Positions 23,942-32,356 of a DNA stretch of 36,403 bases are shown piece after piece. The translations under genes were made by a program, and so were the position numbers. The stretch lies in contig CAJUDN010000026.1 of the NCBI GenBank assembly GCA_910585355.1, positions 1-36,403 on the forward strand, read 5' to 3'. The number at the start of each line of letters is the position of its first letter. Within the stretch, counting starts at the first letter, position 1. The DNA comes from an uncultured Lachnospiraceae bacterium (lineage in GTDB: Bacteria; Bacillota_A; Clostridia; Lachnospirales; Lachnospiraceae). The notes beneath the pieces are model-generated. The model was not told where the DNA came from and did no database searches. It was given only the letters and a program-made list of their open reading frames with translations.

Positions 23942-24751
23942 TTACAGGAACTCCATCCGGTGTTTTAAAAGGGGAAGCTGGTCGCGGGTGGCAGCCACTT
24001 CGTCCAGATTGATGGAGGTGATCTGGATTCCGGCTTCAGCCTCCATCTGGTTTAAAACGGTTCCCCAGGGGGATACGGCGATAGAATGGCCCCAGGAATG
24101 ATAGGAGGCACTCATGTCCCTGGCAGGGGCAGTTCCGAAGGTAAAAACCTGATTATCAATGGCGCGGGAGCGGAATAATACCTCCCAGTGGGCCGGACCT
24201 GTGGTCATATTGAAGGCAGCAGGGACAAGAATTACATTGGCGCCTTCCAGAACCATCCGTCTGGCTAGCTCCGGAAAACGAAAATCATAGCAGATACAAA
24301 GCCCCATTTTTCCGAACTCTGTCTCAAAAACCGTAGCAGAATTTCCGGCAGTCAGCGTGTCGGACTCTTTAAAGCGCTGCCCTCCTTTCACATCTATGTC
24401 AAAAAGATGGACTTTCCGGTGCTTTGCAATCTGGCGCCCCTCACGGTCAAACACATAGGCTGTATTATAGACGGAACCATCATCAGAAGTTTCTGGAATG
24501 GATCCGGCGGACAGGTAAATGTGGAACTCTCTGGCCAGGTCAGAGAGAGCCTTCCAGGAAACATCGCCTTCTATTTCCGCATAAATGGGGAAGTTTGGAG
24601 TTTCGTAAGGGCAGGAAAACATTTCCGGCAGGCAGATCAAATCAGCATTTTTGCCGCAGGCTTCTGTAAGCAGAGGACGCAGGGCGGAAATGTTTTTTTC
24701 TTTTTGGGCATACACATGGGTTTGAAGCTGTGCAACGGTCATGGTATTCAT
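23942..24751 (-). CDS. Carbon-nitrogen hydrolase (nitrilase superfamily, Nit2/omega-amidase-like)
   Basis: The 269-residue enzyme shows the nitrilase catalytic triad: Glu43 in LPEMF, Lys113 in HRKVHLFDID and Cys154 in CICYDFRFPE. Context and length fit the Nit2/YafV group that deamidates 2-oxoglutaramate or 2-oxosuccinamate, a repair or salvage step after transaminase side reactions. Other small amides remain possible. GGAGG lies 10 bases before the ATG. The gene is divergent from the pheB-like gene and has a structured leader. Confidence 0.88.
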   Translation of the reverse strand: MNTMTVAQLQTHVYAQKEKNISALRPLLTEACGKNADLICLPEMFSCPYETPNFPIYAEIEGDVSWKALSDLAREFHIYLSAGSIPETSDDGSVYNTAYVFDREGRQIAKHRKVHLFDIDVKGGQRFKESDTLTAGNSATVFETEFGKMGLCICYDFRFPELARRMVLEGANVILVPAAFNMTTGPAHWEVLFRSRAIDNQVFTFGTAPARDMSASYHSWGHSIAVSPWGTVLNQMEAEAGIQITSINLDEVAATRDQLPLLKHRMEFL

Positions 24752-24780
24752 GGCAGATTCCTCCGTTCTTTTTTATGGGT

Positions 24781-24850
24781 GTTTCCGGAAAGGTTTCGCG
24801 CCAGAATTTATGAGGCGTACATGGCGCGTATGTTGATTAGATCCGGAAAC
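24781..24850 (-). promoter_or_regulatory. Two-tier hairpin in the 5' leader of the nitrilase-family gene
   Basis: A perfect 9-bp stem, GTTTCCGGA (24781-24789) with TCCGGAAAC (24842-24850), encloses a perfect 7-bp stem, CGCGCCA (24797-24803) with TGGCGCG (24822-24828). It lies between the predicted promoter and the Shine-Dalgarno. It matches no riboswitch I can name. Confidence 0.5.
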
Positions 24851-24872
24851 TTCCAAGGGTACTCTTTCTTTC

Positions 24873-24901
24873 AGCTTAAAAGGAAATGGACGTAATGTCA
24901 A
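24873..24901 (-). promoter_or_regulatory. Probable promoter of the nitrilase-family gene
   Basis: A perfect -35 TTGACA (complement of 24896-24901) has a weak -10 TAAGCT (complement of 24873-24878) at 17 bp. Confidence 0.42.
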
Positions 24902-24913
24902 GCGACAAAAAAC

Positions 24914-24942
24914 TTGCATTGGCAGAAAAAGTATGGTAGTAT
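24914..24942 (+). promoter_or_regulatory. Sigma-A promoter of the pheB-like gene
   Basis: -35 TTGCAT (24914-24919) and -10 TAGTAT (24937-24942) are 17 bp apart, 71 bp before the start codon. Confidence 0.62.
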
Positions 24943-25012
24943 CCATAGGATGCATACAGATGTGTTCCGGAGACGTACAAACTTTCCGGAAACAGTCGGA
25001 GAGGTTCGGAAT

Positions 25013-25459
25013 ATGGAGATGAAAAGCAAGTATTATGTGGTGCGCGACAGGGCGCTGCCGGAAGTTCTTTTAAAGGTGGCAAAGGTAAAGCGCCTTCTGG
25101 ATGCCGATAAAGCCATGACCGTTCAGGAGGCGTCAGAGCGGGTTGGCTTAAGCCGCAGCTCGTTTTACAAATATAAAGATGATATTGCTCCTTTTGCTGA
25201 TAACACGAAAGGAAAAACTGTCACTCTGGTAATCCAGATGGAGGACGAGCCTGGCCTTTTGTCGGACCTGCTCCATGTGGTGGCCACATACCGGGCCAAT
25301 ATTTTAACCATACATCAGACCATTCCTGTAAATGGGATGGCAACGGTGACCTTAAGTATAGAGGTAAGGGAGAATACAGGAAATATGTCCGTTATGGTGG
25401 AGGAAATTGAGGAGCTGAACGGAATACAAAATATCAAGATTTTAGGAGTGGAAAAATAG
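25013..25459 (+). CDS. pheB: UPF0735 ACT-domain protein (PheB-like)
   Basis: From the ATG at 25013 (preceded by GGAGAGG) the product has 148 residues, the normal length for the UPF0735/PheB family. The N-terminus is a helix-turn-helix-like segment (KVKRLLDADKAMTVQEASERVGLSRSSFYKYKDDIAPF, given here only as a motif region at about 22-59). The C-terminal ACT domain (TVTLVIQMEDEPGLLSDLLHVVA) usually binds an amino acid. In bacilli pheB lies near pheA or hom, but here it is alone with a DUF2752 gene. A role as an amino-acid-responsive regulator is likely but untested. Upstream in-frame TTG/ATG starts are less good. Confidence 0.8.
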   Translation: MEMKSKYYVVRDRALPEVLLKVAKVKRLLDADKAMTVQEASERVGLSRSSFYKYKDDIAPFADNTKGKTVTLVIQMEDEPGLLSDLLHVVATYRANILTIHQTIPVNGMATVTLSIEVRENTGNMSVMVEEIEELNGIQNIKILGVEK

Positions 25460-25822
25460 ATGAAAGTGGAAGTCATTGCCTGGCTCATCAGGGAAGGGAG
25501 GATTCCCTGCCTGTTTCATGAGTTCACGGGTTTTTACTGCCCGGGCTGCGGAGGAACGAGGGCGGCAAAAGCTCTCCTTTTGGGACATCCTGTTTTGAGC
25601 CTTAAGTATCATCCGCTGGTTTTATATTGTGCATTGGTGGCGGCATGGTTTCTGTTTTCCTATGTTTGCTACTGGAAAACAAAAAACCCCCGATACCGGA
25701 TTTATCTGAATAACCGATACATTTATGTCGGAGTTTCGATTACCGTTTTGAATTTTCTTTATAAAAATTATATGCTGGCGGTCAGGGGAATTGATCTTTT
25801 ATCCCTCCTGCCTGAAGTATAA
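25460..25822 (+). CDS. DUF2752 membrane protein
   Basis: The 120-residue protein has the DUF2752 signature CPGCGGTRA (about 28-36) after a short N-terminus, then two or three hydrophobic segments (HPLVLYCALVAAWFLFSYVCY, YVGVSITVLNFLYKNYML). The two cysteines in CPGC suggest a redox or metal role, but no function is established. Its start codon follows the pheB-like stop directly, so the two are cotranscribed. Confidence 0.85.
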   Translation: MKVEVIAWLIREGRIPCLFHEFTGFYCPGCGGTRAAKALLLGHPVLSLKYHPLVLYCALVAAWFLFSYVCYWKTKNPRYRIYLNNRYIYVGVSITVLNFLYKNYMLAVRGIDLLSLLPEV

Positions 25823-25824
25823 AA

Positions 25825-25860
25825 GCCGGGATACAGATATCTGCAGCCCGGCCTTCCTGT
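25825..25860 (+). terminator. Terminator-like hairpin after the DUF2752 gene
   Basis: GCCGGG (25825-25830) pairs with CCCGGC (25847-25852), with further pairing in the loop (CAGAT/ATCTG). The T-run is poor (CTTCCTGTT), so it may be inefficient. The 25861-26001 stretch has no gene. Confidence 0.55.
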
Positions 25861-26001
25861 TCCACATACAAAGCCTTGTTCATCGTTTCTTAGAATAACG
25901 AAACCAATTATTTACCGTACAATGTACTTGTTATATAAATTCGCAAAAAATTCAGCTTCCGTTTCATGTATACTTTTTACAGACTCCCGCGTCCTGAAAA
26001 C

Positions 26002-26559
26002 TTATTTGGCCTGCTGTAACTGCTGTTCCAATTGTTCCATAAATTCGTTGATGATAGCCGCGTTGGCAGGGTCTTTCACCAGGGTAGAGAGGGCCATAAA
26101 ATAAATGAATTCACCGATTCCCAGGACCACGGCAATAATACCGAGAATCATTCCGGCGATGGCGGTTCCGTACATGGGCTGCCCTTTTTTTGATATTACA
26201 GCAAAAATTACAGCGCCCACACCCATGATAATGGAGAGGGGGAAGGCGAAGCAGCAGAGGCTTAACAGCGCAAATATGCCGACGATCAGGGAGGCAGTGG
26301 CAAACCCGTTTTTTGGTTTGGGCTGATGTCCGTTTCCGTAAGGCGGGTACTGGTTGTAAGGACCTGGATTCGAATAAGGGGGCGGATACGGCCCGCCGTT
26401 ATACGGGGTGTTCTGCCGCCCCTGTTCCGGAGCGTTCTGCCAACCCTGCTCCGGGGCATCCTGCCGCCCCTGTTCCGGAATGTTCTGCCAACTCTGTTCC
26501 GAGGATGGTCCGGGGCGCTCTGTATATTCAGGTTGATTTTGATTTTCGTAATCTGCCAT
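26002..26559 (-). CDS. DUF4190 membrane protein with Gln/Pro-rich repeat N-terminus
   Basis: The 185-residue protein has a hydrophilic N-terminus (1-83) with 8-residue repeats of the type APEQGxQN, then a Pro/Tyr/Gly-rich segment. A DUF4190-like membrane domain follows (FATASLIVGIFALLSLCCF; GTAIAGMILGIIAVVLGIGEF), then a short Gln-rich tail. Such proteins are common and uncharacterised in Clostridia; the repeats may bind wall components. GGAGG precedes the start. It converges on the DUF2752 gene. Confidence 0.83.
   Translation of the reverse strand: MADYENQNQPEYTERPGPSSEQSWQNIPEQGRQDAPEQGWQNAPEQGRQNTPYNGGPYPPPYSNPGPYNQYPPYGNGHQPKPKNGFATASLIVGIFALLSLCCFAFPLSIIMGVGAVIFAVISKKGQPMYGTAIAGMILGIIAVVLGIGEFIYFMALSTLVKDPANAAIINEFMEQLEQQLQQAK
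26410..26502 (-). repeat. 24-bp in-frame tandem repeats in the DUF4190 gene
   Basis: About four copies of a 24-bp unit encode SEQSWQNI, PEQGRQDA, PEQGWQNA and PEQGRQNT. Units differ slightly but keep the CCGGAGC/CAGGG pattern, so copy number could vary by slippage. Confidence 0.8.
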
Positions 26560-26624
26560 TGTATTTCCTCCTTATAAATCATTTTCCATTCTAGCATGAA
26601 AAAAGAGCCTTGTCCATATTTAAG

Positions 26625-26653
26625 TTGCACATCCGGAGGCTTTGAACTATAAT
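26625..26653 (+). promoter_or_regulatory. Sigma-A promoter of the tex gene
   Basis: -35 TTGCAC (26625-26630) and consensus -10 TATAAT (26648-26653) are 17 bp apart. The leader to the start codon is about 145 nt. Confidence 0.75.
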
Positions 26654-26659
26654 AGGATT

Positions 26660-26710
26660 ACAGTTCGCGGGGCAGAGAAGGGCGGACAGGAAGATGCCCC
26701 TGCGAACAGT
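26660..26710 (+). promoter_or_regulatory. Strong leader hairpin upstream of tex (ACAGTTC type)
   Basis: ACAGTTCGC-GGGGCA (26660-26674) pairs with TGCCCC-T-GCGAACAGT (26695-26710), with one A-A mismatch, a bulged T and a 20-nt purine-rich loop. It begins almost at the predicted transcription start. It has no T-run. Confidence 0.6.
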
Positions 26711-26804
26711 GGCATAATCTAAGAAGTGAGATTCTCTGCTATCCGCAGCGGCTCAGAGATTCATTATCTTAACCATTATGACAGGAGACGAACAAGGAGT
26801 AAAC

Positions 26805-28946
26805 ATGGACATAATAGCAGCGCTTACAAAGGAGCTTTCGGTGGGCCGTAACCAGGTGGAGGCCGCCGTAAAACTGATTGATGAAGGGAATACCATCCCG
26901 TTCATTGCCAGATACAGGAAAGAGGCCACAGGCGCCTTAAATGATGAAATATTGAGAAATCTGGATGAGCGGCTAAAATACTTAAGGGGCCTGGAAGAAA
27001 GAAAATCCCAGGTTATCGCCTCTATTGAGGAGCAGGGAAAGCTGACTCCTGAGCTAAAGAAAAAAATTGAAGAGGCACAGACCATGGTGGCTGTGGAGGA
27101 CTTGTATCTTCCCTATCGCCCCAAGCGGAAAACAAGAGCCAGCGTGGCAAAGGAGAAGGGCCTGGAACCTCTTGCGGATCTGATTATTCTCCAACTTTTG
27201 AAAAGCCCCCTGGAGGAAGAGGCCGCCGCCTTTGTTTCTGAAGAAAAGGGGGTTTCTTCCATAAAAGAGGCAATCGCAGGCGCTATGGATATTTTGGCGG
27301 AGCGGTTCTCAGAAGATGCCAGATTTCGTACTTATATCCGGAAAGCCACGATGGAAGAGGGGATGGTTTCTTCCGAGGTAAAGGACGAAAATGCAGAATC
27401 CGTATATGAAATGTATTACCATTATGAAGAGCCAGTGAAAAAATGCGCCGGGCACCGGATTCTGGCTCTGAACAGGGGAGAAAAGGAAAAAATCCTTACA
27501 GTGAAAATTACAGCCCCGGAAGATAAAATTTTAACCTATCTGGAAAAGCAGATAATTCTTAAAGATAATCCTGTGACAACCCCGGTGCTCAAAGCGGCAA
27601 TCTCAGACAGCTACAGCCGTCTGATTGCTCCGGCTATCGAGAGGGAGATCCGCAATGCTCTGACGGAAAAGGCCGAAGACGGGGCGATTCGTGTATTTGG
27701 AAAAAATCTGGAGCAGCTTCTGATGCAGCCTCCGATTTCCGGCCATGTGGTACTGGGCTGGGATCCTGCGTTCCGCACGGGCTGTAAGCTGGCTGTGGTG
27801 GATACTACCGGAAAGGTGCTGGACACGGTAGTGATTTATCCCACCGCTCCTCAGAACAGAGTGGAGGAGGCCAAAAAAGTTTTAAAAAAGTTAATTAAGG
27901 AGTATCATATTTCTCTGATTTCCGTGGGGAACGGAACAGCATCCAGAGAATCTGAGCATATTATTGCAGAATTTTTAAAGGAAATTCCGGATCATGTTCA
28001 GTATATCATTGTGAATGAGGCAGGGGCATCGGTGTACTCGGCCAGCAAGCTGGCTACAGAAGAATTTCCGCAGTTTGACGTAGGGCAGAGAAGCGCTGTT
28101 TCCATTGCCAGAAGGCTTCAGGATCCCCTTGCGGAGCTGGTAAAGATTGATCCCAAATCCATCGGTGTGGGTCAGTACCAGCATGATATGAACCAGAAGC
28201 ACTTAAGCGACGCTCTGGGAAATGTGGTGGAGGACTGTGTCAATAAGGTGGGCGTGGATTTAAATACGGCTTCCGCGTCATTGCTTGAATATATTTCCGG
28301 AATTTCAAAGGTCATCGCAAAAAACATTGTGTCCTATCGGGAAGAAAACGGGGCCTTTAAAAACAGAAAGCAGCTTCTGAAGGTGGCCAAGCTGGGCCCC
28401 AAGGCTTATGAACAGTGCGCCGGATTTATGCGGATTACCGGAGGGGACAATCCTCTCGACGCAACCAGCGTCCATCCGGAAAGCTATGGAGCCGCCACAG
28501 AGCTTTTGAGCCGTCTTGGATTAAGCACAGAGGATATCGGGGCTGGAGCCGTGGCGGGTCTTGGCAGGAAAATCCATAACCCAAAGGAACTGGCAGGGGA
28601 GCTTGGTATCGGAGAGATGACGCTTCAGGACATTGTAAAGGAACTGGAAAAACCGGCCAGGGATCCCAGAGAGGAGATGCCGAAGCCGATTTTAAGGACG
28701 GATGTGCTGGATATGAAGGACCTTGCGCCGGGAATGATCCTAAAGGGAACCGTTCGTAATGTGATTGATTTTGGAGCTTTTGTAGATATAGGCGTCCATC
28801 AGGACGGACTGGTACATATTTCCCAGATGTGTGAAAAATTCATCCGCCATCCGCTGGAGGCAGTCAGTGTCGGGGATGTGGTGGAAGTGAAAGTATTAAG
28901 CGTGGACGTGGCTAAAAAAAGGATTTCACTTACAATGAAACTGTAA
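26805..28946 (+). CDS. tex: Tex-family S1 RNA-binding protein
   Basis: The 713-residue protein shows the full Tex order: N-terminal helical domain (NQVEAAVKLIDEGNTIPFIARYRKEATG near residue 15-45), YqgF/RNase-H-like domain (GWDPAFRTGCKLAVVDT, about 317-333), helix-hairpin-helix (ISGISKVIAKNIVSYREENGAF, about 495-520) and C-terminal S1 domain (LKGTVRNVIDFGAFVDIG, about 645-713). Tex binds nucleic acid and influences transcription and toxin expression in several bacteria. The ATG at 26805 is chosen because AAGGAG lies at the right distance; the in-frame ATG at 26778 lies before the Shine-Dalgarno. Confidence 0.93.
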   Translation: MDIIAALTKELSVGRNQVEAAVKLIDEGNTIPFIARYRKEATGALNDEILRNLDERLKYLRGLEERKSQVIASIEEQGKLTPELKKKIEEAQTMVAVEDLYLPYRPKRKTRASVAKEKGLEPLADLIILQLLKSPLEEEAAAFVSEEKGVSSIKEAIAGAMDILAERFSEDARFRTYIRKATMEEGMVSSEVKDENAESVYEMYYHYEEPVKKCAGHRILALNRGEKEKILTVKITAPEDKILTYLEKQIILKDNPVTTPVLKAAISDSYSRLIAPAIEREIRNALTEKAEDGAIRVFGKNLEQLLMQPPISGHVVLGWDPAFRTGCKLAVVDTTGKVLDTVVIYPTAPQNRVEEAKKVLKKLIKEYHISLISVGNGTASRESEHIIAEFLKEIPDHVQYIIVNEAGASVYSASKLATEEFPQFDVGQRSAVSIARRLQDPLAELVKIDPKSIGVGQYQHDMNQKHLSDALGNVVEDCVNKVGVDLNTASASLLEYISGISKVIAKNIVSYREENGAFKNRKQLLKVAKLGPKAYEQCAGFMRITGGDNPLDATSVHPESYGAATELLSRLGLSTEDIGAGAVAGLGRKIHNPKELAGELGIGEMTLQDIVKELEKPARDPREEMPKPILRTDVLDMKDLAPGMILKGTVRNVIDFGAFVDIGVHQDGLVHISQMCEKFIRHPLEAVSVGDVVEVKVLSVDVAKKRISLTMKL

Positions 28947-28971
28947 AAATAATAAAATGGAGGGACGAAAC

Positions 28972-30150
28972 ATGAAGTACAATTTCGATGAGGTAGTTGA
29001 CAGAAGAGGAACATCTGCTACAAAAGTGGAGAGAATGCCTGAGGGGTCTTCCGAGGATGCGCTGGCCCTTTGGGTTGCGGATATGGACTTCCCCTGCGCG
29101 GAGCCCATTATAAAGGCGCTCCACGAAAGAATCGACCGGAAGATCTTCGGATATACCGTTTATGACACAGATGAATGTCTGGGCGCTGTAACGGATTGGT
29201 TTAAAAAGCGCTATGGCTGGGAGGAGAAGAAGGAGAATCTGCTTTTCTCTCCAGGGATCGTATCCGCCTATGCGGTTCTTTTGAACATTTTAACAGAAGA
29301 GGGCGATGGAGTCGTAGTTCAGCGTCCTATTTATTATCCATTTATGATGAAGGCAAAAAGCAATAACCGCGTGATCGTGGACAATCCGCTGATCTATGAA
29401 AAAGGAAATTATAAAATGGATTTTGAAGATCTGGATGCAAAGATGGCGGATCCAAAGAACAAAGTGCTGGTATTCTGCAGCCCCCACAACCCCACCGGCC
29501 GTGTGTGGACCGAAGAGGAAATCAGAACGGTTGTGGATATCTGTAAAAAGTATGATAAGTGGATTATCTGCGATGAGATTCACTGCGATCTTCTGAGAAG
29601 CGGCGTTGTGTTCCATCCAATGCTCAAGGTGGCTCCGGATTATGCGGAGAGAATTGCAGTCTGCACGGCTCCCAGCAAGACATTTAATCTGGCGGGCATG
29701 AAGACGTCCAATATTATAATTCGTAACGAAGAATTAAAGAAAAAATGGAATGATTTCATCGGAAACAAGTTATCCATGAATGGCGCCTCTACTCTGGGCC
29801 TTACCGCCATGGTGGCTGCTTACAGAGAAGGTGAAGAGTGGCTGGAACAGGTGAAGGAATACCTGGACGGCAATTTTGCTTACATCGACAGTTTCTTAAA
29901 AGAGCATCTTCCCAAGGCGCATCTGGTTCCGGCAGAGGGTACCTACCTGGCCTGGATTGATTTTAACGGCTATGTTAACGGGGATGAGAAAAGGCTGGAA
30001 GAACTGATGCAGAAAAAGGCGAAAGTGGCTCTGGACGAAGGCTACATCTTCGGTGATGCCGGAAAAGGCTTTGAGCGTATTAACGTGGCGTCTCCGCGAA
30101 GCGTCATTGCAGAATGCATGGAACGGATTTTAAAAGCCTTTAAGGAATAA
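28972..30150 (+). CDS. MalY/PatB-family PLP-dependent aminotransferase (cystathionine beta-lyase-like)
   Basis: The 392-residue protein is a fold-type I PLP enzyme with WVADMDFPCAEPI near the start, CSPHNPTGRVWT, FCDEIH-type motif ICDEIHCDLL and the Schiff-base Lys236 in APSKTFNLAGMKTSN. These are the hallmarks of MalY/PatB C-S lyases that split cystathionine to homocysteine, pyruvate and ammonia and may also act as regulators. The start at 28972 follows GGAGG; a GTG/ATG 5 codons earlier overlaps the Shine-Dalgarno. It lies 25 bp after tex. Confidence 0.9.
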   Translation: MKYNFDEVVDRRGTSATKVERMPEGSSEDALALWVADMDFPCAEPIIKALHERIDRKIFGYTVYDTDECLGAVTDWFKKRYGWEEKKENLLFSPGIVSAYAVLLNILTEEGDGVVVQRPIYYPFMMKAKSNNRVIVDNPLIYEKGNYKMDFEDLDAKMADPKNKVLVFCSPHNPTGRVWTEEEIRTVVDICKKYDKWIICDEIHCDLLRSGVVFHPMLKVAPDYAERIAVCTAPSKTFNLAGMKTSNIIIRNEELKKKWNDFIGNKLSMNGASTLGLTAMVAAYREGEEWLEQVKEYLDGNFAYIDSFLKEHLPKAHLVPAEGTYLAWIDFNGYVNGDEKRLEELMQKKAKVALDEGYIFGDAGKGFERINVASPRSVIAECMERILKAFKE

Positions 30151-30156
30151 GAAAAA

Positions 30157-30657
30157 ATGAAAATTGTTGTGAAAATGACAGCCAGGGATTTGTTTGATTT
30201 TTCCATGTACAATTCGTACAGCGGATTCACAGGGCTTTTTAATATTGTCTTTACTGCGGGGGCGGTGGCAATTCTTGCTGTGACCTGGAATTGGCCCACA
30301 GTAAGCGTATACCAGAGAATTCTGTTAGTATTATGCGCTCTGATGTTTACTGTGGTGCAGCCGGTTCTGCTGATGCAAAAATCGAAGAAGCAGGCCGCAT
30401 CAACAGGATTTTCGCTCCCTATAACCCTGACTCTGTCAGATGAAAAGTTTGCAGTGGAACAGGGCGGAGTTACCGGAGATATGGAGTGGGGGCAGATCTG
30501 GAAAGTGATCTGCATAAAGAGCCTGTATATTATCAAAGTGGGTCCTGTCCGCGCTTACCTGATTCCCAAACGTTCCGTTGAAGGCAGAGAAAAAGAGCTG
30601 GAGAGCATCTTAAAAAAGAATCTTCCGGTTGGCAAAATGAAGGGGCTGAAAGCATGA
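30157..30657 (+). CDS. YcxB-like membrane protein
   Basis: The 166-residue protein has two adjacent hydrophobic helices near residues 25-72 (FNIVFTAGAVAILAVTW; ILLVLCALMFTVVQPVLLM). A C-terminal soluble domain contains the YcxB-type pattern GDMEWGQIWKVICIKSLYIIKVGPVRAYLIPKR (about 107-140; W-x-x-I-x-K-V, then IPKR). The function of the family is unknown. It starts 6 bp after the PatB-like gene and overlaps tsaE by 4 bp, so it is the bridge between the two groups. Confidence 0.72.
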   Translation: MKIVVKMTARDLFDFSMYNSYSGFTGLFNIVFTAGAVAILAVTWNWPTVSVYQRILLVLCALMFTVVQPVLLMQKSKKQAASTGFSLPITLTLSDEKFAVEQGGVTGDMEWGQIWKVICIKSLYIIKVGPVRAYLIPKRSVEGREKELESILKKNLPVGKMKGLKA

Positions 30658-31079
30658 TAAAAATAAGCCGCTGTCCGGAGGATACTTATGCTCTGGGGAA
30701 ACAGCTGGGAGAAACCGCGCTTCCCGGGGAAATCATTTGCTTAAACGGCGGGCTGGGTGTGGGAAAAACCGTGTTCACAAAAGGATTCGCTGCTGGACTG
30801 GGAATTACGGAGCCGGTGGATAGTCCCACATTTACCATTGTGAAACAGTATGACACCGGGAGAGTACCCATGTACCATTTTGATGTATACCGAATCGGTG
30901 ATGTGAGCGAGATGGAGGAGGTGGGGTACGAGGACTGTTTTTATGGAGAAGGAGTTACCCTGATTGAGTGGTCCGGCCTTATTGTGGAGATTCTTCCGCC
31001 GCATGTTACAACAGTAACCATCGAAAAGGATCTGGAAAAGGGCTTCGACTACAGAAAAATTACGGTTGAGGAGACATAA
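30654..31079 (+). CDS. tsaE: tRNA threonylcarbamoyladenosine biosynthesis ATPase TsaE
   Basis: The 141-residue P-loop protein has Walker A GGLGVGKT (32-39), the SPTFTIVKQY segment, YHFDVYRI and the C-terminal WSG motif (IEWSGLI) typical of TsaE. It drives the TsaB-TsaD complex that makes t6A37 on ANN-reading tRNAs. The start overlaps the preceding stop (ATGA), and the tsaB gene follows with no gap. Confidence 0.94.
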   Translation: MIKISRCPEDTYALGKQLGETALPGEIICLNGGLGVGKTVFTKGFAAGLGITEPVDSPTFTIVKQYDTGRVPMYHFDVYRIGDVSEMEEVGYEDCFYGEGVTLIEWSGLIVEILPPHVTTVTIEKDLEKGFDYRKITVEET

Positions 31080-31808
31080 ATGCGTATTTTAGGGATTGAG
31101 AGTTCGTCCCTGGTAGCTTCTGTGGCTATTGTGGAGGACGGAGTTACCATGGCCGAATATACGGCAAACTTTAAAAAGACCCATTCCCAGACACTGCTTC
31201 CCATGATTGATTCCATGGTGGAGCTCCTTGGAATTGAGCTTTCCACCATAGACGCCATTGCCGTATCCGGGGGCCCCGGCTCTTTTACAGGTCTTCGGAT
31301 TGGATCCGCCACAGCCAAGGGACTGGGGCTGGCTTTGAATAAACCACTGATTCATGTTCCGACGCTGGATGCCACAGCCTATAATCTTTACGGGGCGGGG
31401 GCTCTTATCTGTCCCATTATGGACGCCAGAAGGAATCAGGTGTATACAGGAATTTACCGATTCGAAAAGGAGTTTGAGATCGTACATGGACAGGATGTCA
31501 TGGACATGGGGAACCTGATTCAGATTTTAAACGGATTGGGAGAACCTGTGATTTTTCTGGGCGATGGTGTGCCTGTATACGAAAAGCAGGTTGAAGAAAA
31601 CGTGTCAGTTCCCTTCCGGTTCGCCCCGGCCCACACAAATCGCCAAAGGGCGGCCTCTGTAGCGGCCCTGGGGGCAGTTTACTTTAAAGAAGGTAAGGTA
31701 GAAACAGCAGACGAACACGGGCCTGATTATTTAAGAAAATCCCAGGCGGAGCGGGAGAGAGAGGCAAGGGAACAGGCTGCTGCGAAAAAAGAGGGTGCAG
31801 AATGCTGA
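31080..31808 (+). CDS. tsaB: tRNA threonylcarbamoyladenosine biosynthesis protein TsaB
   Basis: The 242-residue protein begins MRILGIESSSLVASVAI and contains HSQTLLPMIDSM and AVSGGPGSFTGLRIG, the TsaB ASKHA signatures. It is the inactive paralogue that forms a heterodimer with TsaD. It follows the tsaE stop directly and overlaps the rimI start by 7 bp. The C-terminal tail is Glu/Ala-rich (QAEREREAREQAAAKK), longer than in many relatives. Confidence 0.93.
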   Translation: MRILGIESSSLVASVAIVEDGVTMAEYTANFKKTHSQTLLPMIDSMVELLGIELSTIDAIAVSGGPGSFTGLRIGSATAKGLGLALNKPLIHVPTLDATAYNLYGAGALICPIMDARRNQVYTGIYRFEKEFEIVHGQDVMDMGNLIQILNGLGEPVIFLGDGVPVYEKQVEENVSVPFRFAPAHTNRQRAASVAALGAVYFKEGKVETADEHGPDYLRKSQAEREREAREQAAAKKEGAEC

Positions 31809-32260
31809 TGCTAAGACCTATGTCGGAAGATGATGTGGCGGCGGTGGCCGCCATGGAGAAGGAATGTTTTTCTGATGCATGGTCAGAGGGACTTTTGCAG
31901 GATATGTTAAAAAATCCTTATGATGAGGCCTGGGTTATGATGCGCCGGGACGGTATCCTCTGCGGCTATCTCAATGTCCGCTTCCTCTCCGGCGAGGGGG
32001 AACTAATGCGGATTGCGGTGAAAAAAGAATTTCGCGGCCATGGTTTATCCCGGAAATTGATGGACCAGATGGTAAAATCTGCAAAAGAAAAAGAGGTCTT
32101 TGATCTTACCCTGGAGGTGAGAGCAGGGAATGAAGCCGCCATAAACCTTTATAAATCATATGGTTTTAAAAAAGAGGCCGTAAGACGGGGATACTATCAC
32201 AGCCCCACGGAGGACGCATTCATCATGTGGCGACGCGGACTTCTAGGAATTACCACTTAA
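31802..32260 (+). CDS. rimI: Ribosomal-protein-alanine N-acetyltransferase-like GNAT (RimI)
   Basis: The 152-residue GNAT has the acetyl-CoA motif A (LMRIAVKKEFRGHGLSRKLMDQM), LTLEVRAGNEAAINLYKSYGFKKEAVRRGYY and C-terminal W, which is the RimI pattern. Its target is probably the N-terminal alanine of ribosomal protein S18 or a related substrate. Co-location with tsaB/tsaE is typical of Firmicutes. Confidence 0.92.
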   Translation: MLMLRPMSEDDVAAVAAMEKECFSDAWSEGLLQDMLKNPYDEAWVMMRRDGILCGYLNVRFLSGEGELMRIAVKKEFRGHGLSRKLMDQMVKSAKEKEVFDLTLEVRAGNEAAINLYKSYGFKKEAVRRGYYHSPTEDAFIMWRRGLLGITT

Positions 32261-32278
32261 ATCCGACCTTTTTTCAGC

Positions 32279-32284
32279 TATAAT
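32279..32284 (+). promoter_or_regulatory. Possible -10 element before the zinc-ribbon gene
   Basis: A consensus TATAAT lies 19 bp after the rimI stop, but the -35 region (about 32256-32261) is poor, so this promoter is tentative. Confidence 0.4.
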
Positions 32285-32356
32285 GTAGGGGTATCCGGAA
32301 CCGATGGAAGGAATCCGGACAGCATACAATACAGGAAGCGGAAAGGTGAGGATTAC

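Noticed and set aside
26410..26502. CRISPR array
   Set aside because: The repeats are contiguous 24-bp coding units without spacers; no array or cas gene was seen anywhere in the window.
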